Origin: Aeromicrobium camelliae
Lineage (GTDB): Bacteria > Actinomycetota > Actinomycetes > Propionibacteriales > Nocardioidaceae
DNA length: 64,000 nt
Assembly (NCBI RefSeq): GCF_003850045.1
Contig: NZ_RQJX01000013.1
Span: 1 to 64,000 of the forward strand
Direction: 5' to 3'
The notes below the pieces were generated by a model that saw only the letters and a program-made list of their open reading frames with translations, was not told where the DNA came from and did no database searches. Every line of letters starts with the position of its first letter. Within the stretch, counting starts at the first letter, position 1. The translations under genes were made by a program, and so were the position numbers. This document shows, one piece after another, positions 51,265 through 58,678 of this stretch.

Positions 51265-51484
51265 CCTGTGCGACCGTGGGGTTGGTCAGCGTGGAGCCGT
51301 CCTCGAACAGCAGGGTGGGGACGGTCTGGTTGCCGCCGTTGGCCTGTTCGACGACGAGCGCGGAGTCGGGGTCCTTCTCGATGTCGACCTCGGTGAACTC
51401 GATCCCCTCGCGTTCGAGCTGACCCTTGAGGCGATGGCAATAGCCACACCACGGGGTCGAGAAGAGCGTGAACGCTGCCGACAC
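51242..51484 (-). CDS. Mycoredoxin (glutaredoxin-like)
   Basis: 80 residues: FTLFSTPWCGYCHRLK with redox CxxC, the cis-Pro loop NQTVPTLLFEDG and TNPTVAQVKEKL. Mycoredoxins reduce mycothiol mixed disulfides. GTG 51484 is preferred over GTG 51493 because GGAGGT lies 7 nt upstream of the former and immediately abuts the latter. It is convergent with nudC (23-bp overlap) and divergent from uvrD2, the mycobacterial Rv3198A arrangement. Confidence 0.92.
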   Translation of the reverse strand: MSAAFTLFSTPWCGYCHRLKGQLEREGIEFTEVDIEKDPDSALVVEQANGGNQTVPTLLFEDGSTLTNPTVAQVKEKLGR

Positions 51485-51551
51485 GGTTGTCACCTCCGAC
51501 GTCTAACCTGGACGTCGTCCATCCTCCCACGACTGCTCAAGGAGTTGCCGC

Positions 51552-53597
51552 GTGCCCGACGCCGAGGACCTGCTGGCCGGACTCGATCCCGAGCAGCGTC
51601 AGGTGGCCCAGGCCCTGCGCGGCCCGGTCTGTGTCATCGCGGGCGCGGGGACCGGCAAGACGCGCGCCATCACGCACCGCATCGCCTACGGCGTCGCGAC
51701 AGGCGTCTACAAGCCCACGGAGGTCCTCGCCGTCACCTTCACCACCCGCGCGGCCGGGGAGATGCGCACGCGGCTCGCCCAGCTGGGTGCCGGTGGCGTG
51801 CAGGCGCGCACGTTCCACTCTGCGGCGTTGCGGCAGGCGCGGTACTTCTGGCCACGGGTCTACGGCACCGAGTTCCCCGAGATCATCGCGTCCAAGTTCG
51901 GGCTCGTCGCCGAGGCCGCCAAGCGGGTCGGCGTGCCCACCGACACGGCGCTCATCCGCGACCTGTCCGCCGAGGTCGAGTGGTCCAAGGTCTCCACGAT
52001 CCGGCCCGAGGACTACGCGCGCGAGGCGCCCCAGCGTCGGCGCCAGGTCGCCGACCTCGATCACGGCACCACCGGCGCCATCCTCCGGGCCTACGAGGAC
52101 GTCAAGCACGAGCGCGGCCGCATCGACATGGAGGACATCCTCCTGGTCACCGCCGCGATCCTCGCCGACGACGAGCGGGTGGCCGCCGAGGTACGCCGTC
52201 AGTACCGCTGGTTCGTCGTCGACGAGTATCAGGACGTCAACCCGCTGCAGGCCACTCTCCTCGACCTGTGGCTCGGTGGACGCGACGACCTCTGCGTCGT
52301 CGGCGATCCACGTCAGACCATCTACTCGTTCGCCGGCGCGTCCCCGCGCATCCTCGCCGGGTTCGGGCGCAAGTTCCCCGACGCCGAGCGCCACGAGCTG
52401 GTCCGCAACTACCGGTCCACGCCCCAGATCGTCGCGGCCGCCAACGCGGTCTTCGGGCCGCGCGGCGGCGACGGCGTTCAGCTGCGCTCGCAGCAGGAGC
52501 CGGGCAACCCCGTGTCGTACCAGGGGTACCCGGACGAGACGGCGGAGGCCAACGCGGTCGCCAACGAGATCGCCCTGCTGCATCGTCGTGGCACGCCGTA
52601 CAAGCAGATCGCCGTGCTCTTTCGCATCAACGCCCAGTCCGAGGCGTTCGAGGAGGCGCTGGGCCAGCACGGCATCCCCTTCGTGTTGCGCGGCGTCGAA
52701 GGGTTCTTCCAACGCGCCGAGGTGCGCCAGGCGGTCACGCTGCTCCGGGGTGCGGCACGCGCAGGCGAGGGCGCCGGGGACCTCGTCGCCGACGTCCGTG
52801 CCGTCCTGTCGACGATGAACCACACCGAGGAGCCACCGAGCGGTTCGGGCGCGGTGCGTGATCGGTGGGAGTCGCTGCACGCGATCGTCACGATGGCCGG
52901 TGATCTCGCCGCGGAGCAGCCCGACGCCGACCTCACGGCGCTCGTGGCCGATCTCGACCGCCGGGCTCAGCAGGCCCACGCCCCGACGGCCGACGGCGTC
53001 ACCTTGGCCACGCTCCACGCCGCCAAGGGTCTGGAGTGGGACGCCGTGTTCCTCGTCGGCATGCACGAGGGCATGATGCCGAGCGTCCACGCCGACACCC
53101 CGGCGGCGGTCGAGGAGGAACGCCGGCTGTTCTACGTCGGCGTCACGCGGGCCCGCCACGACCTCATCATCAGCTGGTCGGCCACGCGGCATCCCGGCGG
53201 CCGCGGCAACCGACCGCCGACGCGGTTCCTTGATGCGCTGCTGCCGGCCCAGCACGAGGCCCGGCAGCCGGTCCGCTCGCCGCGCCAACGCAAGGTGGCG
53301 CTCTGCCGGGTGTGCCGCAAACCGCTGGCGGCGGCCGACCGGTCCCGCGGCCGGTGCGCGGACTGTCCTTCCACCTACGACGAGGCGTTGTTCGAGGCCT
53401 TGCGCACGTGGCGCAAGGAGATCTCCACGGAACAGTCGGTACCGGCCTACGTCGTGTTCACCGACGCCACGCTCCAGGCGATCGCCGAGGTCAAGCCGAC
53501 GAGCGTCCAGCAGCTGGCCGGTATCCGCGGTGTCGGCCAGGCCAAGCTCGAGCGGTACGGCGACGCGGTGCTCTCCGTCGTCACCGAGCACGCCTAG
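51552..53597 (+). CDS. uvrD2: ATP-dependent DNA helicase UvrD2
   Basis: 681 residues. Superfamily 1A motor: AGAGTGKTRAITHRIAYG, FVVDEYQDVNPLQ, GDPRQTIYSFAGASP, LHAAKGLEWDAVFLVG and FYVGVTRARHD. The C-terminal tail carries a tetracysteine (C585, C588, C602, C605) and an HRDC domain (VVFTDATLQAIAEVKPTS, AGIRGVGQAKLERYG), diagnostic of UvrD2. It unwinds DNA 3'-5' in repair. GTG 51552 with AAGGAG 9 nt upstream. Its stop shares CTAG with the convergent AarF gene. Confidence 0.94.
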   Translation: MPDAEDLLAGLDPEQRQVAQALRGPVCVIAGAGTGKTRAITHRIAYGVATGVYKPTEVLAVTFTTRAAGEMRTRLAQLGAGGVQARTFHSAALRQARYFWPRVYGTEFPEIIASKFGLVAEAAKRVGVPTDTALIRDLSAEVEWSKVSTIRPEDYAREAPQRRRQVADLDHGTTGAILRAYEDVKHERGRIDMEDILLVTAAILADDERVAAEVRRQYRWFVVDEYQDVNPLQATLLDLWLGGRDDLCVVGDPRQTIYSFAGASPRILAGFGRKFPDAERHELVRNYRSTPQIVAAANAVFGPRGGDGVQLRSQQEPGNPVSYQGYPDETAEANAVANEIALLHRRGTPYKQIAVLFRINAQSEAFEEALGQHGIPFVLRGVEGFFQRAEVRQAVTLLRGAARAGEGAGDLVADVRAVLSTMNHTEEPPSGSGAVRDRWESLHAIVTMAGDLAAEQPDADLTALVADLDRRAQQAHAPTADGVTLATLHAAKGLEWDAVFLVGMHEGMMPSVHADTPAAVEEERRLFYVGVTRARHDLIISWSATRHPGGRGNRPPTRFLDALLPAQHEARQPVRSPRQRKVALCRVCRKPLAAADRSRGRCADCPSTYDEALFEALRTWRKEISTEQSVPAYVVFTDATLQAIAEVKPTSVQQLAGIRGVGQAKLERYGDAVLSVVTEHA

Positions 53598-54943
53598 TCG
53601 GCGAACCCGGGGAGCGATTCGGCCAGGATCTCGCGGAACGGGGCGGTCGCGCCGAGCTGGCACAGGATGCCGACGCCGCCCATCCACACGCGATGGATGA
53701 GCAGGTACTCGCGGGGGATGTTGAGTTGGCGCGCGGTCCCGAACCCCTCGGCGTCCGGCCGGCTGAGTCGCTGGCCCTGCGCGCGCAACCAGGCACGACT
53801 GAAGGTGAAGGTCTCCGCGCGGGCCGGTTCGATGAGCGGCGCGAGGTAGCGCTCCATGACCTCCGGGTCGAGCGCCTCACCGCGCAGGAAGCCCTCGTCG
53901 CGCAGTCCGGCGACGACGGCCTCGTAATCACCGTCCACCGAGGCGCGCAGCAGCCGACCGATGACGTCGGGGAGGCCGTCGGGCAGCCGCGCCACCGCGC
54001 CGTAATCGACCACGCCGAGCCGGCCGTCGTCGAGTATCCGGAAGTTGCCCGGGTGAGGGTCGGCGTGGAGCAGTCCGACGCGAGAGGGGCCGGCGAACAG
54101 GAAACGCACGAATGCCTCGCCCAGCCGGTCGCGGTCCTCCTTCGAGCCGTGGTCGATGACGTCGGCCAGCGATCCCGAGCTGTCCATCCAGGTCGAGACG
54201 AGGGCGTGCTCGGTGTGCGCGAGCGGCATCGGGACGACGACGTAGGGATCGTCGGCGAAGCCCTCGGCGAAGGCGCGTTGCGCCTCGGCTTCGAGTCCGT
54301 AGTCGAGCTCCTCGGCCACGCGCTCGCGCAGCTCGGCGACGAGCGCCTTGACGTCCATGCCGGGGGCCAGGACACCGAAGAGTTTCGCGATCCGGGAGAT
54401 CTGCCGAAGGTCCGACAGCAGGGCGTCGCCGGCGCCCGGGTACTGCAGTTTGACCGCGACCTCGGTCTCGTCGCCGGTCTCGGGGTCGCGGTACGTCGCC
54501 CGGTGGACCTGACCGATGGATGCGGCGGCGGCCGGCTGGTCGTCGAAGGCCGGGAAGCGGCGGCGCCAGTCGACGCCGAACTCGGCGGTCATGACGCGGT
54601 GGACGGTCGATGTCGGCATCGGCGGCGCCGCGTCCTGCAGTTTGGTCAGCGCGTCGCGGTACGGCCCGGCGAGTTCGTCGGGGAGGGCTGCCTCGAAGAC
54701 GCTCAGCGCCTGCCCGAACTTCATCGCGCCGCCCTTGAGCTGGCCGAGCACGCTGAAGATCTGGTCGGCGGTGCGGCGCTGCACGTCGGTCAGGACCGCC
54801 TGAGCCGGGGCTCCCACCATCCGCTTGCCGAGACCCAACGTGGTGCGGGCGGCGAAGGAGGCCGGAAGGCTCGCCAGCCGGGCGCCCCGCGCGAAGGCGC
54901 TGCCCGTCAGTGGGCGTTCCTCGTCCTTGTCGCGGCCGGCCAC
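53594..54943 (-). CDS. AarF/ABC1/UbiB-type atypical kinase
   Basis: 449 residues of the ABC1/UbiB protein-kinase-like fold: the hallmark KxGQ (GGAMKFGQALSVFE), AAASIGQVHRATYRD (A-rich loop), VAVKLQYPG, LLHADPHPGNFRIL and GVVDYGAVARL. Typical members act on lipid or quinone metabolism; here the target is unknown. The GTG has TATCCT (54950-54955) 6 nt upstream. In mycobacteria this gene (Rv3197) precedes whiB7, but no whiB7 follows here. Confidence 0.92.
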   Translation of the reverse strand: MAGRDKDEERPLTGSAFARGARLASLPASFAARTTLGLGKRMVGAPAQAVLTDVQRRTADQIFSVLGQLKGGAMKFGQALSVFEAALPDELAGPYRDALTKLQDAAPPMPTSTVHRVMTAEFGVDWRRRFPAFDDQPAAAASIGQVHRATYRDPETGDETEVAVKLQYPGAGDALLSDLRQISRIAKLFGVLAPGMDVKALVAELRERVAEELDYGLEAEAQRAFAEGFADDPYVVVPMPLAHTEHALVSTWMDSSGSLADVIDHGSKEDRDRLGEAFVRFLFAGPSRVGLLHADPHPGNFRILDDGRLGVVDYGAVARLPDGLPDVIGRLLRASVDGDYEAVVAGLRDEGFLRGEALDPEVMERYLAPLIEPARAETFTFSRAWLRAQGQRLSRPDAEGFGTARQLNIPREYLLIHRVWMGGVGILCQLGATAPFREILAESLPGFAD

Positions 54944-54982
54944 GTCATCAGGATAGGGGCGCCGGTCGAATCCGCAGTGATA

Positions 54983-55765
54983 TCAGGCGGCGAGGAGGTG
55001 GCATCCGCAGCGGTGGTGGAATCGGACTGCGGACGCGACGGCCTGGGTGGGCGCGGGACCGAGGAGGACCGTTCGCCCGGCGAGGTGCGGGGTGTTTCCG
55101 GCGTCGAGTTCGGCGACGGCCCGGGCGATCTCGGCGGCCGCAAGGCCGAGCGCCGCTGCGCTGGCACCGACACGTGAAGGCCGGGCGACGCCGAACTGCG
55201 TGACGAGCGCAGGCCAGTGCGGATCGGTGGTGGATTGCTGCAGGTCGAAACAGTCGAGGCACGGCGTGTGTCCGGGCAGGACGAGCGGACCGACCCGGGC
55301 CTTGTCGTCGAGCAGCGCGACCGGAAGATGCGCGATGCGGTGGTCGCTCATCGCCCGGAACGCGGTCCGGGCGGGTTCGCCGACGGTCGCCGCCACGATG
55401 AGCGCCTGCGGGCCCTCGGCGAAGACGGCGTCGTCCGCGAGGAGGGCGCGCAGAACCTGCGCGAAGCGCGCGCATCCGAGGTCGTGGCGGATGTCGACCC
55501 GCGGACGCTTGCCACCCAGCGATGCGACGACCAGCGCGCCGCGAGCGATGAGCTCGGCTACCAGCTCAGCACCGTGGGTCGAGCCTTCGCGTTCGGCGAT
55601 GTCAGCGAGTTCCTCGGCCACGCGCACGCCGTCGGCGTGGCGCAGCACCGCGGCAGCGCCGGGATCGTCGCGCACGATCACTCCCGGCGTGGTGCCGATC
55701 TGGAGGTGCTGAGCGTCGCGACGCAGCACCGCGGAGCCGGGACGAAGCAGGGGGCGGACGGCCAT
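54983..55765 (-). CDS. ThiF-like/TOMM cyclodehydratase-type protein (orphan)
   Basis: 260 residues. The N-terminal ~110 residues resemble the peptide-recognition half and the rest a degenerate E1/ThiF-like fold. The C-terminus has a CxxC...CxC zinc set: TPCLDCFDLQQ and HHRCGCHLL, as in the YcaO-partner C-protein of azole-forming clusters. No YcaO ATPase or precursor peptide was found nearby, so it is an orphan, as for the related mycobacterial Rv3196. The ATG may be leaderless (CACGAT 6 nt upstream, weak). Confidence 0.75.
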   Translation of the reverse strand: MAVRPLLRPGSAVLRRDAQHLQIGTTPGVIVRDDPGAAAVLRHADGVRVAEELADIAEREGSTHGAELVAELIARGALVVASLGGKRPRVDIRHDLGCARFAQVLRALLADDAVFAEGPQALIVAATVGEPARTAFRAMSDHRIAHLPVALLDDKARVGPLVLPGHTPCLDCFDLQQSTTDPHWPALVTQFGVARPSRVGASAAALGLAAAEIARAVAELDAGNTPHLAGRTVLLGPAPTQAVASAVRFHHRCGCHLLAA

Positions 55766-55824
55766 GACGTCATCGTGCCGCGTCCTGCTCGTCGCGCGCG
55801 GCCGTCATCCACAGCCGCGTGGGG

Positions 55825-55986
55825 TCAGGCCTTGCCGAGAATCCGGTTGAGCTTGGTGTCGCACACTGGGCAGGTGGCCTTGGCCATCTTGGTGCCCTTG
55901 TCGTTGACCTGGATCGTCCCGGTCGCCTCGCGCTTCTCCTTGCACTTCACGCAGTAGAACTCGCCGCTCCAGCTGTCGTCTGCCAT
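55825..55986 (-). CDS. DUF5679 small zinc-ribbon protein
   Basis: 53 residues: FYCVKCKEKREATGT and ATCPVCDTKLNRILG give two CxxC knuckles of a zinc ribbon. The small size, absence of other domains and good Shine-Dalgarno (AAGGAG) suggest a well-expressed regulatory or nucleic-acid-binding protein. Function unknown. It sits between the ThiF-like and metallopeptidase genes, a position conserved in related actinobacteria. Confidence 0.88.
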   Translation of the reverse strand: MADDSWSGEFYCVKCKEKREATGTIQVNDKGTKMAKATCPVCDTKLNRILGKA

Positions 55987-56065
55987 GACGGTCTCCTTGG
56001 ATGTGGGGTAGGTCACGTTAAGCGTAGAGGCTGCACGTCGATTCAGCCGGTATTGAGGCAGAGAA

Positions 56066-56108
56066 GAACCCCCGGCGGCGCGCCTTCCCCTGCGGCCACC
56101 GGGGGTTC
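56066..56108. terminator. Stem-loop in DUF5679 upstream region
   Basis: GAACCCCCGG (56066-56075) and CCGGGGGTTC (56099-56108) are perfect inverted arms with a 23-nt loop. It lies between divergent genes, 80 nt upstream of the DUF5679 start, so it could be a 5'-leader attenuator as well as a terminator. Neither strand shows a clear U-tract. Confidence 0.5.
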
Positions 56109-56164
56109 GTCTGGACTGAACGTAGGGCCCCGCGGGCCGGGCGTCAAGCCCATCCCGCAGACCA

Positions 56165-56230
56165 GTTGTCCACGCCTGTGGACAACCTTGGGGAGAACCT
56201 GTGGGGATCGCCGAGGCGAGGTGTGGACGA
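56165..56230. promoter_or_regulatory. DnaA-box-like cluster
   Basis: GTTGTCCAC-GCCT-GTGGACAAC (56165-56186) is a perfect inverted repeat containing TTGTCCACG on the + strand and TTGTCCACA on the - strand. A further TCGTCCACA-type box occurs at 56222-56230 and a weaker one at 56200-56208. The consensus TTGTCCACA is the actinobacterial DnaA box. It could be a DnaA regulatory or titration site; not evidence of a replication origin. Confidence 0.5.
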
Positions 56231-56264
56231 GCAGTGGACAGCGACCCGTGTCGGTGCCGCGCAC

Positions 56265-56270
56265 TACAGT
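56265..56270 (+). promoter_or_regulatory. -10 box for the YgjP-like gene (leaderless)
   Basis: TACAGT lies 7 nt before the ATG at 56278. Confidence 0.5.
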
Positions 56271-56277
56271 CCTCGGC

Positions 56278-56784
56278 ATGAACGACGCGCCCCGCATCGA
56301 GGTCCGGCGCAGCGCTCGGCGCCGCCGGACGGTGCAGGCGCGACGTGAAGGCGACCGCACCATCGTCATGATCCCGGCGAGCATGAGCAAAGCTGAGGAA
56401 GAGCGTGTCGTGAGCGATCTCGTCGCCAAGCTCGACGCGCGCGTGCAGCGGCGCCGGGCGCCGCAGGCCGACGACGACCTCATGTCCCGGGCGGCCGATC
56501 TCTCGCAGCGGTACCTCGACGGAGCTGCGAAGCCGTCGTCGGTCCGGTGGGTCAGCAATCAGCACAAGCGCTGGGGGTCATGCAGCACGCACGACGGGTC
56601 GATCCGGCTGTCCGATCGGCTGCGCCCGATGCCGGGCTACGTCGTGGATTTCGTCCTGCTGCACGAGCTCGCCCACCTGCTCGAGGCCGATCATGGACCT
56701 CGATTCCAGCGGCTGCTCAGTGGATACGAGCGCCGGGAGCGGGCCGAGGGCTTTCTCGAAGCCGTGTCATGGCAGTCGCGGTGA
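56278..56784 (+). CDS. M48-type/YgjP-like metallopeptidase
   Basis: 168 residues with the zincin motif LLHELAHLLEADHGPRF (HExxH plus downstream Glu/His region). The substrate-side segment RWGSCSTHDGSIRLS is typical of DUF45/YgjP metal-dependent hydrolases. The N-terminal ~60 residues are beta-rich with an RRSARRRRTVQAR basic patch. ATG 56278 is 7 nt after TACAGT (56265-56270), so the message may be leaderless. Its last 68 bases overlap the convergent NUDIX gene. Confidence 0.88.
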   Translation: MNDAPRIEVRRSARRRRTVQARREGDRTIVMIPASMSKAEEERVVSDLVAKLDARVQRRRAPQADDDLMSRAADLSQRYLDGAAKPSSVRWVSNQHKRWGSCSTHDGSIRLSDRLRPMPGYVVDFVLLHELAHLLEADHGPRFQRLLSGYERRERAEGFLEAVSWQSR

Positions 56785-57295
56785 GCGCCCGCACGGTGTC
56801 GTCCGTGTCGGCCGGAAGCGCGTCCACGTCGAACCACCGCACGTCCGTCGACTCTTCGGACACGACCAGTTCCGTTCCCGCCGGCACGACCGCCAGGTAC
56901 TGCACGTCGAGGTGATGCGCCGGGCGCAGCGGCCCGCAGGGCACCTCATGCCGTGACAACAGGAGCGGCCGCGGGTCCAGTGCGAACTCGGCGATGCCGG
57001 ACTCTTCACGCGTCTCCCGGGCGGCGGCGCCGGCGAGGCTGGTGTCGTCCGACTCGCAGTGGCCGCCGAACTGCAACCACCGGCCGAGCTTGCGGTGCAG
57101 CGTCAGAGCGACGTGGCGTGCGTCGTCCGACAGCACGATCGCGCTGGCCGTCAGATGGTCCGGGTGGCAGGTACGCCACATCGCGTCATCGTGGGCTTCG
57201 AGATGAGCGAGGTAGCGCGTGCGGAGCGTCTCCTGGTCGGTGTCCGGCGCGTGCCAGGCGGACAGGACCGCGTGGGCGTCCTGGTGCAGCGTCAC
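56717..57295 (-). CDS. NUDIX hydrolase
   Basis: 192 residues. A Nudix box with GGHCESDDTSLAGAAARETR and EESGIAEF gives the metal-binding Glu residues; LGRWLQFGGHCE and VVPAGTELVVSEES complete the fold. The substrate (a nucleoside diphosphate derivative) is not deducible. The GTG overlaps the stop of the downstream-strand zincin gene (GTGA), so the two are coupled. The 3' end overlaps the YgjP-like gene by 68 bp in the opposite direction. Confidence 0.9.
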   Translation of the reverse strand: MTLHQDAHAVLSAWHAPDTDQETLRTRYLAHLEAHDDAMWRTCHPDHLTASAIVLSDDARHVALTLHRKLGRWLQFGGHCESDDTSLAGAAARETREESGIAEFALDPRPLLLSRHEVPCGPLRPAHHLDVQYLAVVPAGTELVVSEESTDVRWFDVDALPADTDDTVRALTATAMTRLRESPRPAPGARIH

Positions 57296-58590
57296 TTCTG
57301 CTCGTCGTCGCCCCGAGACGCCTCGTCCGCGAGCAACTTGCCGAGCGCCGCGTCGAACTCGTCGTCGGTGATCTGGCCGGTCTCGCCGTGCCGTTCGCTG
57401 TAACCCAGCGGATCGTCGAGGTCCTCGCTCGTGGGCAACAGGTCCGGGTGGCTCCACACGCGATCACGCGCTTCGGTGCCCTCGCGGTCGCGCAGCGCCG
57501 AGAAGAGGTTCGCGGCATCGCGCAGGCGGCGCGGGCGCAGTTCGAGCCCGACGAGCGCGGCGAACGTCTGCTCGGCCGGCCCCGCGGTGACGCGACGGCG
57601 ACGCATGGCCTCCGCGAGCGCCACTGCGGCCGGCATCGTCTCGGCCGTGGCCTGCCCGACCACCTCGTCGACCCAGCCCTCGGCGAGGGCGAGCAGGAGC
57701 TCGAGGCGGTTCTTCGCGTGCTGCTGCTCGGGCGTGACGTCCGGCTCGAACAGGCCGCCCTCGAGGGCCTCCTGGATCGCTTCGGGACGGGTGGGATCGA
57801 TCGAGCGCATCTTCTCCTCGATCGCGCTCGCGTCGATCCGCGAACCGCGGCCGAACTCTTCGATGGCGGTGACGATCGCGCTGCGCAGCCAGGGGGCGTG
57901 GACGTAGAGGCGCTGGTACGCGCACTCGCGCAGCGCGACGTAGAGGAGCACGTCGGCCTCACCGTGCTCGAAGCCTTCGGCGAACGTGCTCACGTTGTGG
58001 GGGAGGATCGCCGCGATGCCCTGGGGGCCGAGCGGCAGACCGACGTCCGTCGAGGACAGCACCTCGGTCGCGAGACCGGCGATGCCCTGACCGATCTGCT
58101 GGCCGAACATCGCGCCGCCGGCCTGCGAGATCATCGCGACGAACGGACCGGCGAGGGCCTTCGCCTCCGCGGGCAGCGCCTCGCCCATGGACGCGACGAC
58201 GTTGGCGGCGATGGGCTCGACGAGCACCTGCCACTGCGGCATCGTCTGCTCGATCCACTCCGCACGGCTCCACGCCGCGCTCGACGTGACGCCGCTCGGC
58301 AGCTCGGTGGCGCGGTCCAGCCACATCTCGGCGAGGCGGACAGCGTCGTCGATCGCGCCGCGCTTAGTCGTCGTCGGCGACGGGTCGGGGCCGCTCGCGG
58401 CAAGGGTCTGCCGGGCGATGTCGGTGGCGAGGCGGTAGTTCACCGCGCCCTCGTGCGGCTCGAACATCGACTGCATCTGGGACAGGAGCGCGGACAGATC
58501 GAACTGTCCGCCCATCTGGCCGAACAGATGCTCCATGGGCGTGCCCTTGAACGGGTTCTCCGGTTCTTCGCGGGGTTCGTCGCCAGCCAT
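57292..58590 (-). CDS. Zinc-dependent metalloprotease-like protein (DUF2342/PF10103)
   Basis: 432 residues matching the actinobacterial coenzyme-F420/zincin-like family (TIGR03624). It has an N-terminal FKGTPMEHLFGQMGGQFD and central GGAMFGQQIGQGIAGLATEV. The LRECAYQRLYVHAPWL helix replaces a canonical HExxH, so metal binding is uncertain. The C-terminal LELLLALAEGWVDEVVGQAT is followed by PADA-type helices and a negatively charged tail. TAGTCT (58597-58602) lies 6 nt before the ATG. It overlaps the NUDIX start by GTGA. Function unknown. Confidence 0.85.
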   Translation of the reverse strand: MAGDEPREEPENPFKGTPMEHLFGQMGGQFDLSALLSQMQSMFEPHEGAVNYRLATDIARQTLAASGPDPSPTTTKRGAIDDAVRLAEMWLDRATELPSGVTSSAAWSRAEWIEQTMPQWQVLVEPIAANVVASMGEALPAEAKALAGPFVAMISQAGGAMFGQQIGQGIAGLATEVLSSTDVGLPLGPQGIAAILPHNVSTFAEGFEHGEADVLLYVALRECAYQRLYVHAPWLRSAIVTAIEEFGRGSRIDASAIEEKMRSIDPTRPEAIQEALEGGLFEPDVTPEQQHAKNRLELLLALAEGWVDEVVGQATAETMPAAVALAEAMRRRRVTAGPAEQTFAALVGLELRPRRLRDAANLFSALRDREGTEARDRVWSHPDLLPTSEDLDDPLGYSERHGETGQITDDEFDAALGKLLADEASRGDDEQK

Positions 58591-58678
58591 GGGTCAAGAC
58601 TAGGCCGTGTCGCCAATCGAAACTGCTTCGCGCAGGTGTCTAGGCTGCGGGGGTGACGACGACGCGGAAGAGCCTGCG

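Noticed and set aside
56165..56230. Chromosomal replication origin
   Set aside because: Only a few DnaA boxes and none of dnaA, dnaN or rpmH nearby.
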